From Rhizobium terrae (GTDB lineage: Bacteria; Pseudomonadota; Alphaproteobacteria; Rhizobiales; Rhizobiaceae): a stretch of DNA of 64,000 nt. Within the stretch, counting starts at the first letter, position 1, and every line of letters starts with the position of its first letter. Below are positions 54,007-63,882 of the stretch, piece after piece. A model generated the notes under the pieces. It was not told where the DNA came from and made no database searches. It saw nothing but the letters and a program-made list of their open reading frames with translations. Both the position numbers and the translations under genes were made by a program. The stretch covers positions 1 to 64,000 of the forward strand of contig NZ_QJKM01000006.1 of the NCBI RefSeq assembly GCF_003425685.1, in the 5' to 3' direction.

Positions 54007-55122
54007 CTATTCCGCCGCCTCCCGCGGCTTCAGCACGCCGCGACGGATCTGGTCTTCCTCGATCGATTCGAAGAGGGCGCGGAAATTGCCTTCGCCAAAA
54101 CCTTCGTCGCCCTTGCGCTGGATGAATTCGAAGAAGATCGGTCCGATGACCGTCTTTGAGAATATCTGCAGCAGGATCTTCGTCATGCCGCCATCGACCA
54201 CACCTTCGCCGTCGATCAGGATGCCGTGTGTCTTCATCCGTTCGATCGGTTCGTCATGTCCGTTCACGCGATCCTTCGACATCTCGTAATAGGTGTCCGG
54301 CGGGCCGGGCATGAATTTCAGGCCGTTTTCGGCGAGCTTGTCGGTCGCTTCGTAGATGCCGTCCGTGCCGACGGCGATGTGCTGGATGCCTTCGCCCTTG
54401 TACTTCTTCAGGAATTCCTCGATCTGGCTGGTCTCGTCCTTGGATTCGTTCAGCGGAATGCGGATCTTGCCGCAAGGCGAGGTGATCGCCCGGCTCATCA
54501 GGCCGGTGATGCGGCCGTCGATATTGAAGAAGTGGATCTGCTTGAAGTTGAAGAGTTCGCGGTAAAAATCCCACCACTTGTCCATGTTGCCGCGATAGAC
54601 GTTGTGGGTCAGGTGGTCGAGGTAATAGAAGCCGACGCCCGCCGGCTTCGGGTTCCTTTCGCCGAGCCATTCGAATTCGGCCTCATACGCCGAGCCCTTC
54701 TCGCCGTAGGTCTCGATGAAATAGAGAAGCGAACCGCCGATGCCGAGGATGGCCGGCACGTCGAGCGTCTTGTCATTGCCTTCGTAGGGCGTCGCGCCTT
54801 TGGAAACGGCGTGATCGAAGGCGTGTTTGGCATCGACGACGCGCCAGGCCATGGCCGGTGCGCAAGGGCCGTGTTCATCGACGAAGCGCATCGCATGGCT
54901 GCCGGGCTCGGCATTGACGATGTAGTTGATATCGCCCTGTCTCCAGACGGTGATGTTCTTCGTCTTGTGCCGGGCGATCGGTCTGTAGCCCATGCGGGTG
55001 AAGAGTTCTTCCAGCTTCTGCGGCTCCGGATGGGCGAATTCGACGAACTCGAAACCGTCAGTGCCAGCCGGATTGTCGGCGGTGATCTCAGAAACCGGTG
55101 CATCGTGCGGGAAAGGACCCAT
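54007..55122 (-). CDS. hpd: 4-hydroxyphenylpyruvate dioxygenase
   Basis: The 371-residue non-haem iron enzyme converts 4-hydroxyphenylpyruvate to homogentisate. Iron ligands are seen as His in YYLDHLTHNV, His in IQHIAVGTDGIYE, and Glu in FFEFIQRKG; the C-terminal gate helix FGEGNFRALFESIEEDQIRRG is complete. AGGAGG lies before the ATG at 55122. It is divergent from an Lrp/AsnC regulator and separated from hmgA-fahA-maiA, which process its product. Confidence 0.95.
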   Translation of the reverse strand: MGPFPHDAPVSEITADNPAGTDGFEFVEFAHPEPQKLEELFTRMGYRPIARHKTKNITVWRQGDINYIVNAEPGSHAMRFVDEHGPCAPAMAWRVVDAKHAFDHAVSKGATPYEGNDKTLDVPAILGIGGSLLYFIETYGEKGSAYEAEFEWLGERNPKPAGVGFYYLDHLTHNVYRGNMDKWWDFYRELFNFKQIHFFNIDGRITGLMSRAITSPCGKIRIPLNESKDETSQIEEFLKKYKGEGIQHIAVGTDGIYEATDKLAENGLKFMPGPPDTYYEMSKDRVNGHDEPIERMKTHGILIDGEGVVDGGMTKILLQIFSKTVIGPIFFEFIQRKGDEGFGEGNFRALFESIEEDQIRRGVLKPREAAE

Positions 55123-55246
55123 GGCAAACTCCTCCTGTCGGTCGATCATCATCATGATGCAAGGAAGGTGCATTGTGCTTGCAATATCGCTCGCCTTCCG
55201 CTCCTATCGTGCATGATGTGTGCGCAAACAGGAGGTGAGATGCACG

Positions 55247-55726
55247 ATGGAAGCTTTAGACGGATACGACCTGAAAATCCTGACTCAGTTGCAAGACGAT
55301 GGGCGGCTGACGAACAACGAGCTCTCCGAACTGATCGCGCTGTCGCCATCCCAATGTTCTCGCCGACGGGCGCGGCTGGAGAGCGAGGGCTATATCCAAT
55401 CCTACCGCGCGCATCTCGATCGGCAGAAGCTCGGGCTCGACCTTCTCGTCGTCATCGCGGTGACGCTCGCCACCCACAATCGCGACAATGCCAAGCGTTT
55501 CCAGCTGCTCGTCGAGGACCTGCCCGACGTCCTGGAATGTTTCTCGCTGACTGGCGAGATGGATTATCACCTCAAGGTGGTGACCCGCGATCTCGCGGGC
55601 CTTTCGCATTTCGTCAACGATGTGCTTCTGCCGCACGAGAGCGTGCAGCATGTCAAAACCTCCATCGTGCTGAATGTACTCAAAGATTTCAGCGGGCTGC
55701 CGATCCGGAAGTCCGGTCGGGCCTGA
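55247..55726 (+). CDS. Lrp/AsnC-family regulator, probable regulator of hpd
   Basis: This 159-residue regulator has an AsnC-type HTH (LDGYDLKILTQLQDDGRLTNNELSELIALSPSQCSRRRARLESEGYI) followed by a RAM ligand-binding domain (LTGEMDYHLKVVTRDLAGLSHFVND). GGAGG lies 11 nt before the ATG at 55247; an overlapping out-of-frame ATG is nearer. It is divergent from hpd across 124 bp. Tyrosine or phenylalanine sensing is likely by context. Confidence 0.86.
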   Translation: MEALDGYDLKILTQLQDDGRLTNNELSELIALSPSQCSRRRARLESEGYIQSYRAHLDRQKLGLDLLVVIAVTLATHNRDNAKRFQLLVEDLPDVLECFSLTGEMDYHLKVVTRDLAGLSHFVNDVLLPHESVQHVKTSIVLNVLKDFSGLPIRKSGRA

Positions 55727-55729
55727 GGC

Positions 55730-56203
55730 TCAGAGATCATCCGGCTCGGGCAACTTCTTGCCCCTGGTCGAACTGCGAATGACCTTTTCGATACCTGCGA
55801 GCCCGTCGGTCAGCGCGCGAACGCCGCTATCGCCGATTTCCGCCTCCAGTTCGGTCTGGTATCGCCGTGCGAGTTCGATCAGCTCTCTATAGGCATGTTG
55901 ACCGGCCGGGGTGAGTTCCAGGTGTTCCAGCCGCCGGTCGGCGTCGTCCTCCATTCGCTTCAGCCAGCGGCGCTGTTCCAGCGCAAAGACGGCGCGGCTA
56001 ACCTTGGTCTTGTGCATGGCCGAATGCAGGCCGATTGCCTTCGATGTCATGCGGCCCGAACTGCCGAGGGCGGCGAGCGTGCGCCATTCAGGCCGGGTCA
56101 TGCCGTATTTCGCCTTGTAATGGGCGGCAAAACGCAGGCCGACGAATTCCGCGGCGCGGTTCAGGCGATAGGGAAGAAATTGCTCGAGTTCAAAACTGTC
56201 CAT
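55730..56203 (-). CDS. MarR-family regulator, probable regulator of hmgA-fahA-maiA
   Basis: This 157-residue protein has a MarR winged helix ([45 protein letters not shown], then [15 protein letters not shown]). It is divergent from hmgA, with an 87-bp promoter region containing repeats and a palindrome. It ends only 3 bp from the Lrp gene stop. An aromatic intermediate is the expected effector. Confidence 0.87.
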   Translation of the reverse strand: MDSFELEQFLPYRLNRAAEFVGLRFAAHYKAKYGMTRPEWRTLAALGSSGRMTSKAIGLHSAMHKTKVSRAVFALEQRRWLKRMEDDADRRLEHLELTPAGQHAYRELIELARRYQTELEAEIGDSGVRALTDGLAGIEKVIRSSTRGKKLPEPDDL

Positions 56204-56230
56204 GATCCTATCATTCTTGGTTCATATATT

Positions 56231-56263
56231 GATGGTTACAAAATGGATGGTTACATATGCAAC
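56231..56263. promoter_or_regulatory. Candidate MarR-type operator of hmgA
   Basis: GATGGTTACA occurs twice (56231-56240 and 56246-56255), 15 bp apart. The second copy runs into the near-palindrome GTTACATATGCAAC (56250-56263). All lie between the divergent marR and hmgA starts. MarR dimers usually bind 14-18-bp palindromes; the direct repeat may give cooperative binding. Confidence 0.5.
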
Positions 56264-56290
56264 TATATCGGAAATACGGGAGGAAATGCC

Positions 56291-57652
56291 ATGCTGGACA
56301 AGGTCGATCCGAAAGCCGCACAACTTGCCGTCGATAGAGATACGCTATCGTATATGCCCGGATTCGGGAACGATTTCGAGACGGAAAGCTTGCCTGGTGC
56401 TCTTCCTCAAGGGCAGAACAGCCCGCAGAAATGCAATTATGGGCTTTATGCCGAGCAGCTGTCCGGTTCGCCCTTCACCGCCCCGCGCGGCACCAACGAG
56501 CGCTCCTGGCTCTACCGCATTCGCCCGAGCGTGCGCCATACGGGCCGCTTCCAGAAGATCGAATACCCCCTCTGGAAGACGGCGCCGCATGTTGCGGAAA
56601 CTTCGCTGGCGCTCGGCCAGTTGCGCTGGAGCCCGCTGCCGGCGCCGACGGAAAGCCTCAACTTCCTGCAGGGTATCCGCACCATGACAACGGCTGGCGA
56701 TGTGATGACCCAGACCGGCATGGCGACGCATGTCTATGCCTTCAATGCCGACATGGCGGACGACTATTTCTTCAATGCCGACGGCGAGATGTTGATCGTG
56801 CCGGAGGCCGGGTCGATCCGCGTCTTCACCGAACTCGGCAAGATGGACCTGGAGCCCTCGGAAATCTGCATCGTCCCGCGCGGCACGATGTTCAAGGTGG
56901 TTCGCCTCGGCGATGAGAAGGTGTGGCGCGGCTATATCTGCGAAAATTACGGCGCCAAGTTCACCCTGCCGGATCGTGGCCCCATCGGCGCCAACTGCCT
57001 TGCCAATCCACGCGATTTCAAGACACCGGTCGCCGCCTACGAGGACAAGGAAACGCCCTGCCGGGTACAGGTGAAGTGGTGTGGTTCTTTCCACGTCACC
57101 GAGATCGGTCATTCGCCGCTCGACGTCGTCGCCTGGCACGGCAATTACGCACCCTACAAATACGACCTTCGGACCTTCTCGCCGGTCGGGGCCATCCTTT
57201 TCGATCATCCGGACCCGTCGATCTTCACGGTGCTGACGGCGCCGTCGGGCGAAGAGGGAACCGCGAATGTCGATTTCGTCATCTTCCCACCGCGATGGCT
57301 GGTCGCGGAGCATACGTTCCGCCCACCCTGGTATCATCGCAACATCATGAGCGAGTTCATGGGGCTGATTTGCGGCCGCTACGATGCCAAGGAAGAGGGG
57401 TTCGTGCCGGGCGGCATGAGCCTGCACAACATGATGCTGCCGCACGGACCGGACTTTTCCGGTTTCGAGAAGGCGTCGAACGGCGAGCTGAAGCCCGTCA
57501 AGCTCGACAATACCATGGCCTTCATGTTCGAGACGCGCTTTCCGCAGCAGCTCACCAAATTCGCGGCCGAGCTCGACACGCTGCAGGACAATTACATCGA
57601 TTGCTGGACCGGTCTCGAGCGCAAGTTCGACGGCACGCCCGGCATCAAGTGA
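56291..57652 (+). CDS. hmgA: Homogentisate 1,2-dioxygenase
   Basis: The 453-residue iron-dependent cupin enzyme opens homogentisate to maleylacetoacetate. Conserved segments are [19 protein letters not shown] at the N-terminus, [39 protein letters not shown], and the metal-site stretch [35 protein letters not shown] lies before the ATG at 56291; the upstream extension of the frame runs antisense to marR. It heads the hmgA-fahA-maiA operon. Confidence 0.95.
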   Translation: MLDKVDPKAAQLAVDRDTLSYMPGFGNDFETESLPGALPQGQNSPQKCNYGLYAEQLSGSPFTAPRGTNERSWLYRIRPSVRHTGRFQKIEYPLWKTAPHVAETSLALGQLRWSPLPAPTESLNFLQGIRTMTTAGDVMTQTGMATHVYAFNADMADDYFFNADGEMLIVPEAGSIRVFTELGKMDLEPSEICIVPRGTMFKVVRLGDEKVWRGYICENYGAKFTLPDRGPIGANCLANPRDFKTPVAAYEDKETPCRVQVKWCGSFHVTEIGHSPLDVVAWHGNYAPYKYDLRTFSPVGAILFDHPDPSIFTVLTAPSGEEGTANVDFVIFPPRWLVAEHTFRPPWYHRNIMSEFMGLICGRYDAKEEGFVPGGMSLHNMMLPHGPDFSGFEKASNGELKPVKLDNTMAFMFETRFPQQLTKFAAELDTLQDNYIDCWTGLERKFDGTPGIK

Positions 57653-57767
57653 CACAATCCGCTGATCTGACGATCCAATGAGACGATGTGGCGTTGCCTT
57701 CTTAGGCAAACGCCACACATTCTGACATGCTGCCTTGAGGAGCAGGGCAGGCGAGAGGGGGAGACAT

Positions 57768-58784
57768 ATGAAGCTTGCGACGCTGAAGGATTCCACACGC
57801 GACGGCCGCCTGGTCGTGGTCTCGAAAGACCTGACCCGCTGTTCCGAAGTCGGGCATATCGCCCGCACGCTGCAGGCCGCGCTGGACGACTGGGCGCATG
57901 TGGGGCCGCGGCTTGCCCGCGTCGCAGAAGGCATCGAGACCGGGGCGCAGCCGACCCATCGCTTTCACGAGCACGATGCCGCTTCACCGCTGGCGCGGGC
58001 CTTCCAGTGGGCCGACGGTTCGGCTTACGTCAACCACGTCGAGCTGGTGCGTCGCGCCCGCAATGCCGATATGCCGGAGAGTTTTTGGACCGATCCGCTG
58101 ATGTATCAGGGCGGTTCGGACAGTTTCCTCGGGCCGCGCGATGCGATCCTACTGGGTAACGAGGCCTGGGGCTGCGACATGGAAGGCGAAGTGGCGGTCA
58201 TCGTCGACGACGTGCCGATGGGCGCGTCCGTCGATGAAGCGCGCGAGGCCATCCGGCTTGTCATGCTGGTCAATGACGTGTCGCTGCGCGGGCTGATCCC
58301 GGCCGAGCTCGCCAAGGGTTTCGGGTTCTTCCAGTCGAAGCCGTCGACCGCCTTTTCGCCGGTCGCGGTTTCGCCGGACGAGCTGGGCGAGGCTTGGGAT
58401 GGCGGCAAGCTCAATCTGCCGCTCAAGGTCGATCTGAACGGCAAGCCCTTCGGACGGGCGAATGCCGGTGTCGACATGACCTTTGATTTCCCGCAGCTGA
58501 TCGCACATGCGGCGAAGACGCGGCCGCTTGCCGCCGGCTCGATCATCGGCTCGGGGACGGTGTCGAACAAGCTCGACGGAGGACCGGGCAAGCCGGTCGC
58601 GGATGGAGGCGCGGGTTATTCCTGTATCGCCGAGATCCGAACCATCGAGACGATCAATCTCGGGGTGCCGAAAACGCCCTTCCTGCATTTCGGTGACACG
58701 GTGCGCATCGAGATGAAGGACGCCAAGGGCCATTCGATCTTCGGGGCGATCGAACAGACGGTCACGAGATACGAGAAGGCGTGA
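57768..58784 (+). CDS. fahA: Fumarylacetoacetase
   Basis: The 338-residue FAH-domain hydrolase splits fumarylacetoacetate into fumarate and acetoacetate, the last pathway step. The metal ligands lie in WGCDMEGEVAVIVDD and the earlier F-H-E-H region; KGFGFFQSKPSTAFSP and GSGTVSNKLDGGPG are typical of the bacterial type. It follows hmgA by 115 bp, and its stop overlaps the maiA start. Confidence 0.92.
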   Translation: MKLATLKDSTRDGRLVVVSKDLTRCSEVGHIARTLQAALDDWAHVGPRLARVAEGIETGAQPTHRFHEHDAASPLARAFQWADGSAYVNHVELVRRARNADMPESFWTDPLMYQGGSDSFLGPRDAILLGNEAWGCDMEGEVAVIVDDVPMGASVDEAREAIRLVMLVNDVSLRGLIPAELAKGFGFFQSKPSTAFSPVAVSPDELGEAWDGGKLNLPLKVDLNGKPFGRANAGVDMTFDFPQLIAHAAKTRPLAAGSIIGSGTVSNKLDGGPGKPVADGGAGYSCIAEIRTIETINLGVPKTPFLHFGDTVRIEMKDAKGHSIFGAIEQTVTRYEKA

Positions 58785-59419
58785 TGAGCGAAGCGATTCT
58801 CTACGATTACTGGCGGTCTTCGGCGAGCTTCCGGCTGAGGATCGCCCTCAACATGCTGGCCGAAACCTACAGCACCGTGCCGGTCGATATCCTTGCCAAG
58901 GCGCATAGGTCGGAAGAACATCTGGCGCGCAATCCGCAGGGGCTGGTGCCGGTTCTGGAGATCGACGGGCAGATGTTCACCCAATCGCTCGCCATCATCG
59001 AATATCTCGACGAGACCCGCGGCGGCGCCTTCCTGCCGGGCGATCCCGTCGGGCGGCAGCGGGTGAGGGCGCTTTCCTACATCATCGCCATGGAAATCCA
59101 TCCGGTCTGCAATTCGCATATCGGCGCGCATGTCATGGCGATCACCGGTGGCGACGAGGAGGCGCGTACCACGTGGATGCAGAAATTCATCGGCGAGGGG
59201 CTGGCAGCCTTTGAAAAGTCGCTGGAATCACCCGAGACCGGAATGTTCTGCCACGGCGATCGGCCGACGATGGCGGATGTCTGCCTCGTGCCGCAGGTCT
59301 ACAATGCGAGGCGCTGGGGCGTCGATCTTTCCGCCTGTCCGAAGCTGCTCGCGATCGCTGACCGGTGTGCCGAACTGAAGCCCTTTGTACTCGCCCATCC
59401 TGACAGCGCCGCCAGATAG
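58784..59419 (+). CDS. maiA: Maleylacetoacetate isomerase (zeta-class glutathione transferase)
   Basis: The 211-residue protein isomerises maleylacetoacetate to fumarylacetoacetate using glutathione. The zeta motif is DYWRSSASFRLRIALNM (residues 8-24), with an alanine where many members have cysteine, followed by NPQGLVPVLEIDGQMFTQSLAIIEYL. The ATG overlaps the fahA stop as TGATG. It completes the route from tyrosine to fumarate and acetoacetate. Confidence 0.93.
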   Translation: MSEAILYDYWRSSASFRLRIALNMLAETYSTVPVDILAKAHRSEEHLARNPQGLVPVLEIDGQMFTQSLAIIEYLDETRGGAFLPGDPVGRQRVRALSYIIAMEIHPVCNSHIGAHVMAITGGDEEARTTWMQKFIGEGLAAFEKSLESPETGMFCHGDRPTMADVCLVPQVYNARRWGVDLSACPKLLAIADRCAELKPFVLAHPDSAAR

Positions 59420-59545
59420 GACGCGGCTTTTTCGCCGGCTTGGAAACAGTCCATTGCCGTTTTGAGCGGTATTCGCCGGTGCCGTTTTCTGGCATAGCGG
59501 GTCCAGCGGTGTAGGGCGACAGTCCAGTTCGTGGAGGAGAATTTC

Positions 59546-59974
59546 ATGCTGACCATCAAGCGTCTTAGCCTCGAGGATGCGCGAGTGCTGATTGCCGGCG
59601 CCCGCGCCAAGGCGGAGGAATTCGGCGTGCCGATGTGCATCGCGGTCACCGATGAATCCGGTCAGCTTATCGCCTTCGAACGCATGGACGGCGGCAAGAT
59701 CACCAGCACGATCATCGCCCAGGACAAAGCCTATACGGCGGCCGGTGCCAAGCGCACGACGGAAAGCTATGGCACCGCGAGCCAGCCGGGCAGCCCCGCC
59801 TACGGCATCAATTCGGCGATCGGCGGACGGCTTCTCGTGGTTGCCGGCGGCCTGCCGGTCGTTATCGACGGCGATGTCGTGGGCGGCATCGGCTTGAGCT
59901 CCGGCACGCCGGCACAGGATACGCAATGCGCCGAGGCCGGCATAGATTTCTTCCTGAAATCGCTGAAGGCCTGA
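59546..59974 (+). CDS. GlcG/HbpS-family protein
   Basis: This 142-residue protein of the GlcG/HbpS (DUF336) family reads LTIKRLSLEDARVLIAGARAKAEE, VPMCIAVTDESGQLIAFERMDGG, then GGLPVVIDGDVVGGIGLSSGTPAQD. Family members bind haem or cobalamin, or sit beside diol and dihydroxyacetone metabolism genes. GGAGGAG precedes the ATG. It lies 107 bp upstream of the dihydroxyacetone kinase gene, the usual company for this family. Confidence 0.82.
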   Translation: MLTIKRLSLEDARVLIAGARAKAEEFGVPMCIAVTDESGQLIAFERMDGGKITSTIIAQDKAYTAAGAKRTTESYGTASQPGSPAYGINSAIGGRLLVVAGGLPVVIDGDVVGGIGLSSGTPAQDTQCAEAGIDFFLKSLKA

Positions 59975-60081
59975 TCTTCCCCTTGTCTTAAAGCCGAAGG
60001 AGCCTTGATCTCAGGCATGAGGCCGGTAGTGTCGCGGTGGCCAAGGTTGCCGGGATGGAAAGGGACAGGGAGGGCTTGTCG

Positions 60082-61743
60082 ATGAAGAAGCTGATCAACG
60101 ATGTGGCACGGATCGTGCCGCAGATGCTGGAGGGCGTCGTTCGGCTCAATCCCGATCTGGCGTTGCTCGAAGGCGAGACGGTGGTGATCGACGCGGCGTC
60201 CGCGGAGGCTCGCAAGGCCGGTCGTGTCGCACTGATCTCCGGCGGCGGGGCGGGGCACGAACCGGCGCATGCGGGTTATGTCGGCGACGGTATGCTGAGT
60301 GCGGCCGTTTCCGGCGACGTCTTCACGTCGCCCAGCACGGACGCGGTTCTTGCCGCGATCCGCGCCGTCGCCGGGCCGGCCGGCGTGCTCCTCATCGTCA
60401 AGAATTACACGGGAGACCGGTTGAATTTCGGCCTCGCTGCTGAGATCGCCAATGCCGAAGGCATTCCGGCCGAGATGGTCATCGTCGCCGACGATGTCGC
60501 GCTCGCCGACACGGCCGCAGTCGGCCGGCGCGGCATTGCGGGTACCGTTTTCGTCCACAAGATCGCTGGCGCGGTCGCTGCGGCGGGTGGCTCGCTGGCG
60601 GAAGTCAAGGCGGCCGCCGAATTCGCCGCCGATGTCGGGACGATGGGCGTGGCACTCACCCCTTGCATCGTGCCGGCGGCCGACAGTCCCGGTTTCACGC
60701 TGGGGGATGACGAGATCGAACTCGGGCTCGGCATTCACGGTGAGGCGGGCATCCGTCGCAGCAGCATTGAGCCGGCAGACCGTCTGGTCGACGAGATCAT
60801 CAATGTCATTGTCGCCGACAAGGGACTTGCATCCGGCGATCGCGTTGCGCTGATGGTCAACAATCTCGGCGGCACGCCCTCGATGGAAATGGCGATCCTC
60901 GCCCGACGCGCCCACGAGAACCTTGGGAGGCGCGGCATCGTTACCGAACGCGCCTGGGCCGGTACTTTCCTGACCGCGCTTGAAATGGCCGGTTTTTCGA
61001 TCTCCGTCCTCAAGGTCGACGACGCGGCAATCAGGAGCCTCGATGCGCCGACGCGCGCCATGGCCTGGCCGGGGCCGACGACGGGGCGCGCAGCGGAACC
61101 GAAAGTGGTCGCGGCGCCGAAGGTTGCTGTCAAGACCGGCAGTGCGGCGACCCCGCTGGCGGCCGAAATCCGTCGTGCCATCGAAAAGGTCGCGGCAACA
61201 CTTACAGCCGCCGAATCGGAACTTACCCGTCTTGACCAGATCGTCGGCGATGGCGATCTCGGCATCAGCCTGGCGCGGGGGTCGGCGGCCGTGCTCGCCG
61301 AGATGGGCGGATATGATCTCGACCGGCCGGCCGAGACGCTGCGGGCGCTCTCCGGCACGCTCAGGCGAGCGCTTGGCGGCACGTCGGGACCGGTCTACGC
61401 CGTGCTTCTGATGCGCATGGCGGCGGTGCTGGAGGGGAGGGCTTCGCCTACCGTTGCCGATTGGGCGAAGGCGCTTGGGGAAGGCTGTGGCGCCGTCTCC
61501 GCGATCGGCGGGGCGCAGGAGGGTGATCGCACTGTGCTCGATGCGCTTCTCCCGGCCGTCCGGGCGTTGAAATCAACCGGTGATCTGAAGGCCGCCGTTT
61601 CGGCGGCGGAAGAGGGATGCGCGGCAACCGCGAAGATCGCCGCGCGGCGCGGCCGTGCCAGCTATCTCGGCGATCGGGCGGTCGGTCATGTGGATCCCGG
61701 CGCCCGCGCGGTGGTCATCTGGCTGTCGGCGCTGGCCGATTGA
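60082..61743 (+). CDS. ATP-dependent dihydroxyacetone kinase, DhaK-DhaL fusion
   Basis: This 553-residue fused kinase has an N-terminal DhaK domain (SGGGAGHEPAHAGYVG, IVKNYTGDRLNFG, and LGLGIHGEAG with the histidine that binds the substrate covalently) and, after a proline/alanine linker near residues 330-350, a DhaL nucleotide domain (DQIVGDGDLGISLARG with the Mg-binding aspartates, and the C-terminal DPGARAVVIWL). This is the ATP-using type, not the PTS-linked one. The ATG at 60082 follows GGAGGG. Other trioses (erythrulose, L-threo forms) remain possible substrates. Confidence 0.9.
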   Translation: MKKLINDVARIVPQMLEGVVRLNPDLALLEGETVVIDAASAEARKAGRVALISGGGAGHEPAHAGYVGDGMLSAAVSGDVFTSPSTDAVLAAIRAVAGPAGVLLIVKNYTGDRLNFGLAAEIANAEGIPAEMVIVADDVALADTAAVGRRGIAGTVFVHKIAGAVAAAGGSLAEVKAAAEFAADVGTMGVALTPCIVPAADSPGFTLGDDEIELGLGIHGEAGIRRSSIEPADRLVDEIINVIVADKGLASGDRVALMVNNLGGTPSMEMAILARRAHENLGRRGIVTERAWAGTFLTALEMAGFSISVLKVDDAAIRSLDAPTRAMAWPGPTTGRAAEPKVVAAPKVAVKTGSAATPLAAEIRRAIEKVAATLTAAESELTRLDQIVGDGDLGISLARGSAAVLAEMGGYDLDRPAETLRALSGTLRRALGGTSGPVYAVLLMRMAAVLEGRASPTVADWAKALGEGCGAVSAIGGAQEGDRTVLDALLPAVRALKSTGDLKAAVSAAEEGCAATAKIAARRGRASYLGDRAVGHVDPGARAVVIWLSALAD

Positions 61744-61890
61744 GGCCGGCAGCTTTTTAATAGGCAGTGATTTTTCCCGCCCCTTCCCTGGGCATTTCGG
61801 ATGGCGATCCTTGCCCCACCGGCTATAGTGACGGGGCTGCGCCGTTCCGGTGCCGCTCCTGCCGCCTTCAAACACCCCAAGGTAATTTCC

Positions 61891-63039
61891 ATGACGCTTG
61901 CCATTTCCGCCAGAGACGTCGACGACAGCGCAATCATCGAAGAGCTGAAGCGCTGGGTCGAGATCGAGACTCCGACGCTGAACGCAGGCGCGGTGAACCG
62001 GCTTGTCGATCGGGTCGAGGCGATCGGCAAGGTGGCAGGGCTGGAGACCGAGCGGCTGCCGGGCACGCTCGGCTATGGCGATGTTCTGGCCGTTCGTTCT
62101 CCACGTCCCGAGGGCAGCAACGTGAAGACGGTGCTCGTCCTCGCCCATCTCGACACCGTTCACGCGGTGGGTGTGATCGGCAATCAGCTTCCGCTGCGTC
62201 AGGAAGGCGACAAGCTTTACGGCCCCGGTATCTACGACATGAAATCCGGCGCGCTGATGGCGCTCGAAGCGATGAAACTGGCGGTCAAGCATGGCAGCCG
62301 AATGCCGGTCGACCTGATCTTCGTGCCGGACGAGGAGATGGGAAGCCTCTCGTCGCGCGCCTACATGGAGGAGGCGGCGAGGACGGCAGGTTATACGCTC
62401 GTCGTCGAACCCGCCCGTGACGGCGGCAAGGTGGTCGTCGCCCGCAAGGGCGTGGCGATGTACGATATCACCGTCAGGGGACGCGCCGCGCATGCGGGCG
62501 CAAGGCCGCAGGATGGCCGCAGCGCCATCCGCGCCGCCGCCCGGCTGGTGCTGGAACTCGAAGCGCTCAACGACACCGCTCGCGGCGTCACCGTGACCGT
62601 CGGCACGATCCAGGGCGGAACGGGCCGCAACACGGTGCCGGCCGAATGCCGCCTGCAGGTGGATGTCCGTGTGCCGGACGATGTGATCGCCGGGGAAATT
62701 ACCGCCGGGATCGAAGGCATGAGGCCGGTCGATCCGGATATCGTCTTCGAGATCGACGGCCGGATGAACCGCCCGCCCTTCGCCCAGTCGGAAGAGGGCA
62801 GGCGCCTTTTCGATGTTGCGGCGGAAATCGCCGGCGGCCTTGGCATCACGCTCGAAGGCATGGTGACGGGCGGCGGTTCGGACGGCAATTTCACCGCCGC
62901 GCTCGGCGTGCCGACGCTCGACGGCCTGGGCGCAGACGGTGCCGGCGCGCATACGTTCAACGAGCATATCTTCGTCAGCAGCGTCGGGCCGCGCACCGCG
63001 CTGCTCGCCAATCTGATGATCTCGCTCGAGCCGAAATAA
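61891..63039 (+). CDS. M20-family metallopeptidase (carboxypeptidase G2-like)
   Basis: This 382-residue zinc peptidase contains LAHLDTVHAVG (first metal site), GPGIYDMKSGALMAL, VPDEEMGS with the catalytic glutamate, and HTFNEH at the C-terminal metal ligand. A dimerisation domain starts near GKVVVARKGVAMYDITVRGRAAHAGARPQ. No signal peptide is evident. AAGG precedes the ATG at 61891. It is 147 bp after the dihydroxyacetone kinase and may not belong to its operon. The substrate (glutamyl or other acyl amino acid) is open. Confidence 0.85.
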   Translation: MTLAISARDVDDSAIIEELKRWVEIETPTLNAGAVNRLVDRVEAIGKVAGLETERLPGTLGYGDVLAVRSPRPEGSNVKTVLVLAHLDTVHAVGVIGNQLPLRQEGDKLYGPGIYDMKSGALMALEAMKLAVKHGSRMPVDLIFVPDEEMGSLSSRAYMEEAARTAGYTLVVEPARDGGKVVVARKGVAMYDITVRGRAAHAGARPQDGRSAIRAAARLVLELEALNDTARGVTVTVGTIQGGTGRNTVPAECRLQVDVRVPDDVIAGEITAGIEGMRPVDPDIVFEIDGRMNRPPFAQSEEGRRLFDVAAEIAGGLGITLEGMVTGGGSDGNFTAALGVPTLDGLGADGAGAHTFNEHIFVSSVGPRTALLANLMISLEPK

Positions 63040-63045
63040 GACCGC

Positions 63046-63789
63046 TCAGGCCGGCAGGTTCACTTCGAACGAATTGCGGATGCGGCTCTTGCCGACCTCG
63101 ATGACGTGGCGCATCGCGGAGATCGCTTTGTGAGGATCGCGTGAGGCAATCGCGTGGGCGATCCTCAAGTGATTGGTGGCGACTTCCTCGATCTTTTCCG
63201 GCGAGGAAGCAGGTGAGGAGAGCTGGAAGGAGATCGCTAGCGCCGCCTCGATCAGCGCACTTGCCGAACGCATGAACGGATTGCCGGACATGCGGGCGAT
63301 GGCGAGATGGAATTCCAGATCCACCTTGGCGATGGTTTCCGGCGTGTGCGTCAAGTCGTCGAACCGGGCGGCGATGGCATAAAGCGCGACGATGTCGTCG
63401 CTCGTCGCGCGCAGGGCCGCTGCCGCCGCTGCCGCCGGCTCCAGCGCCATGCGCATCTCGGCAAGGTGCTCGATGAACTCGAAATCGAGGCCCGCTTCGA
63501 AACGCCAGCCAAGCACGTCCGCGTCGAAGAAATTCCAGCTCGCCTGGTCGAGCACGCGGGTGCCGACCTTGGCCTTGGCCTCGACAAGCCGCTTGGCGGC
63601 CAGCGTCTTCATCGATTCGCGCAGCACCGTGCGGGAGACGCCGAAACGGGCGGAAAGTTCCGCATCGCCCGGAAGCAGCGAGCCTTCTGGTATCTTGCCG
63701 GAAACGATCCCGCGGCCGAGCTCCGCGACCACATGCGCGTGGTTGCTGCGGCGCTTGCGCCCACTGATCGTTGTTTCCAGAAGACCCAA
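63046..63789 (-). CDS. GntR-family regulator (FadR/FCD subfamily)
   Basis: This 247-residue regulator has a winged helix (PEGSLLPGDAELSARFGVSRTVLRESMKTLAAKRLVEAKAKVGTRVL) and an FCD domain (EMRMALEPAAAAAAA, VDLEFHLAIARMSGNPF). The TTG at 63789 lies 6 nt after a perfect AAGGAGG, which favours it over the GTG at 63828. It follows the sugar ABC permease on the same strand by 93 bp and is likely that operon's regulator. Confidence 0.85.
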   Translation of the reverse strand: MGLLETTISGRKRRSNHAHVVAELGRGIVSGKIPEGSLLPGDAELSARFGVSRTVLRESMKTLAAKRLVEAKAKVGTRVLDQASWNFFDADVLGWRFEAGLDFEFIEHLAEMRMALEPAAAAAAALRATSDDIVALYAIAARFDDLTHTPETIAKVDLEFHLAIARMSGNPFMRSASALIEAALAISFQLSSPASSPEKIEEVATNHLRIAHAIASRDPHKAISAMRHVIEVGKSRIRNSFEVNLPA

Positions 63790-63882
63790 ATCAAACCTCC
63801 TTGGAGCGCCGTGCCTCCCTTCGGACACACGAAGGACGCTCCAAATCTTTAAGTTTACGCATCGGTGTTTTCCAAAAATGGG

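Noticed and set aside
55895..56290. N-terminal extension of hmgA by 132 codons
   Set aside because: It runs antisense through the marR gene and the promoter; HmgA begins at 56291 with a GGAGGA site and normal length.
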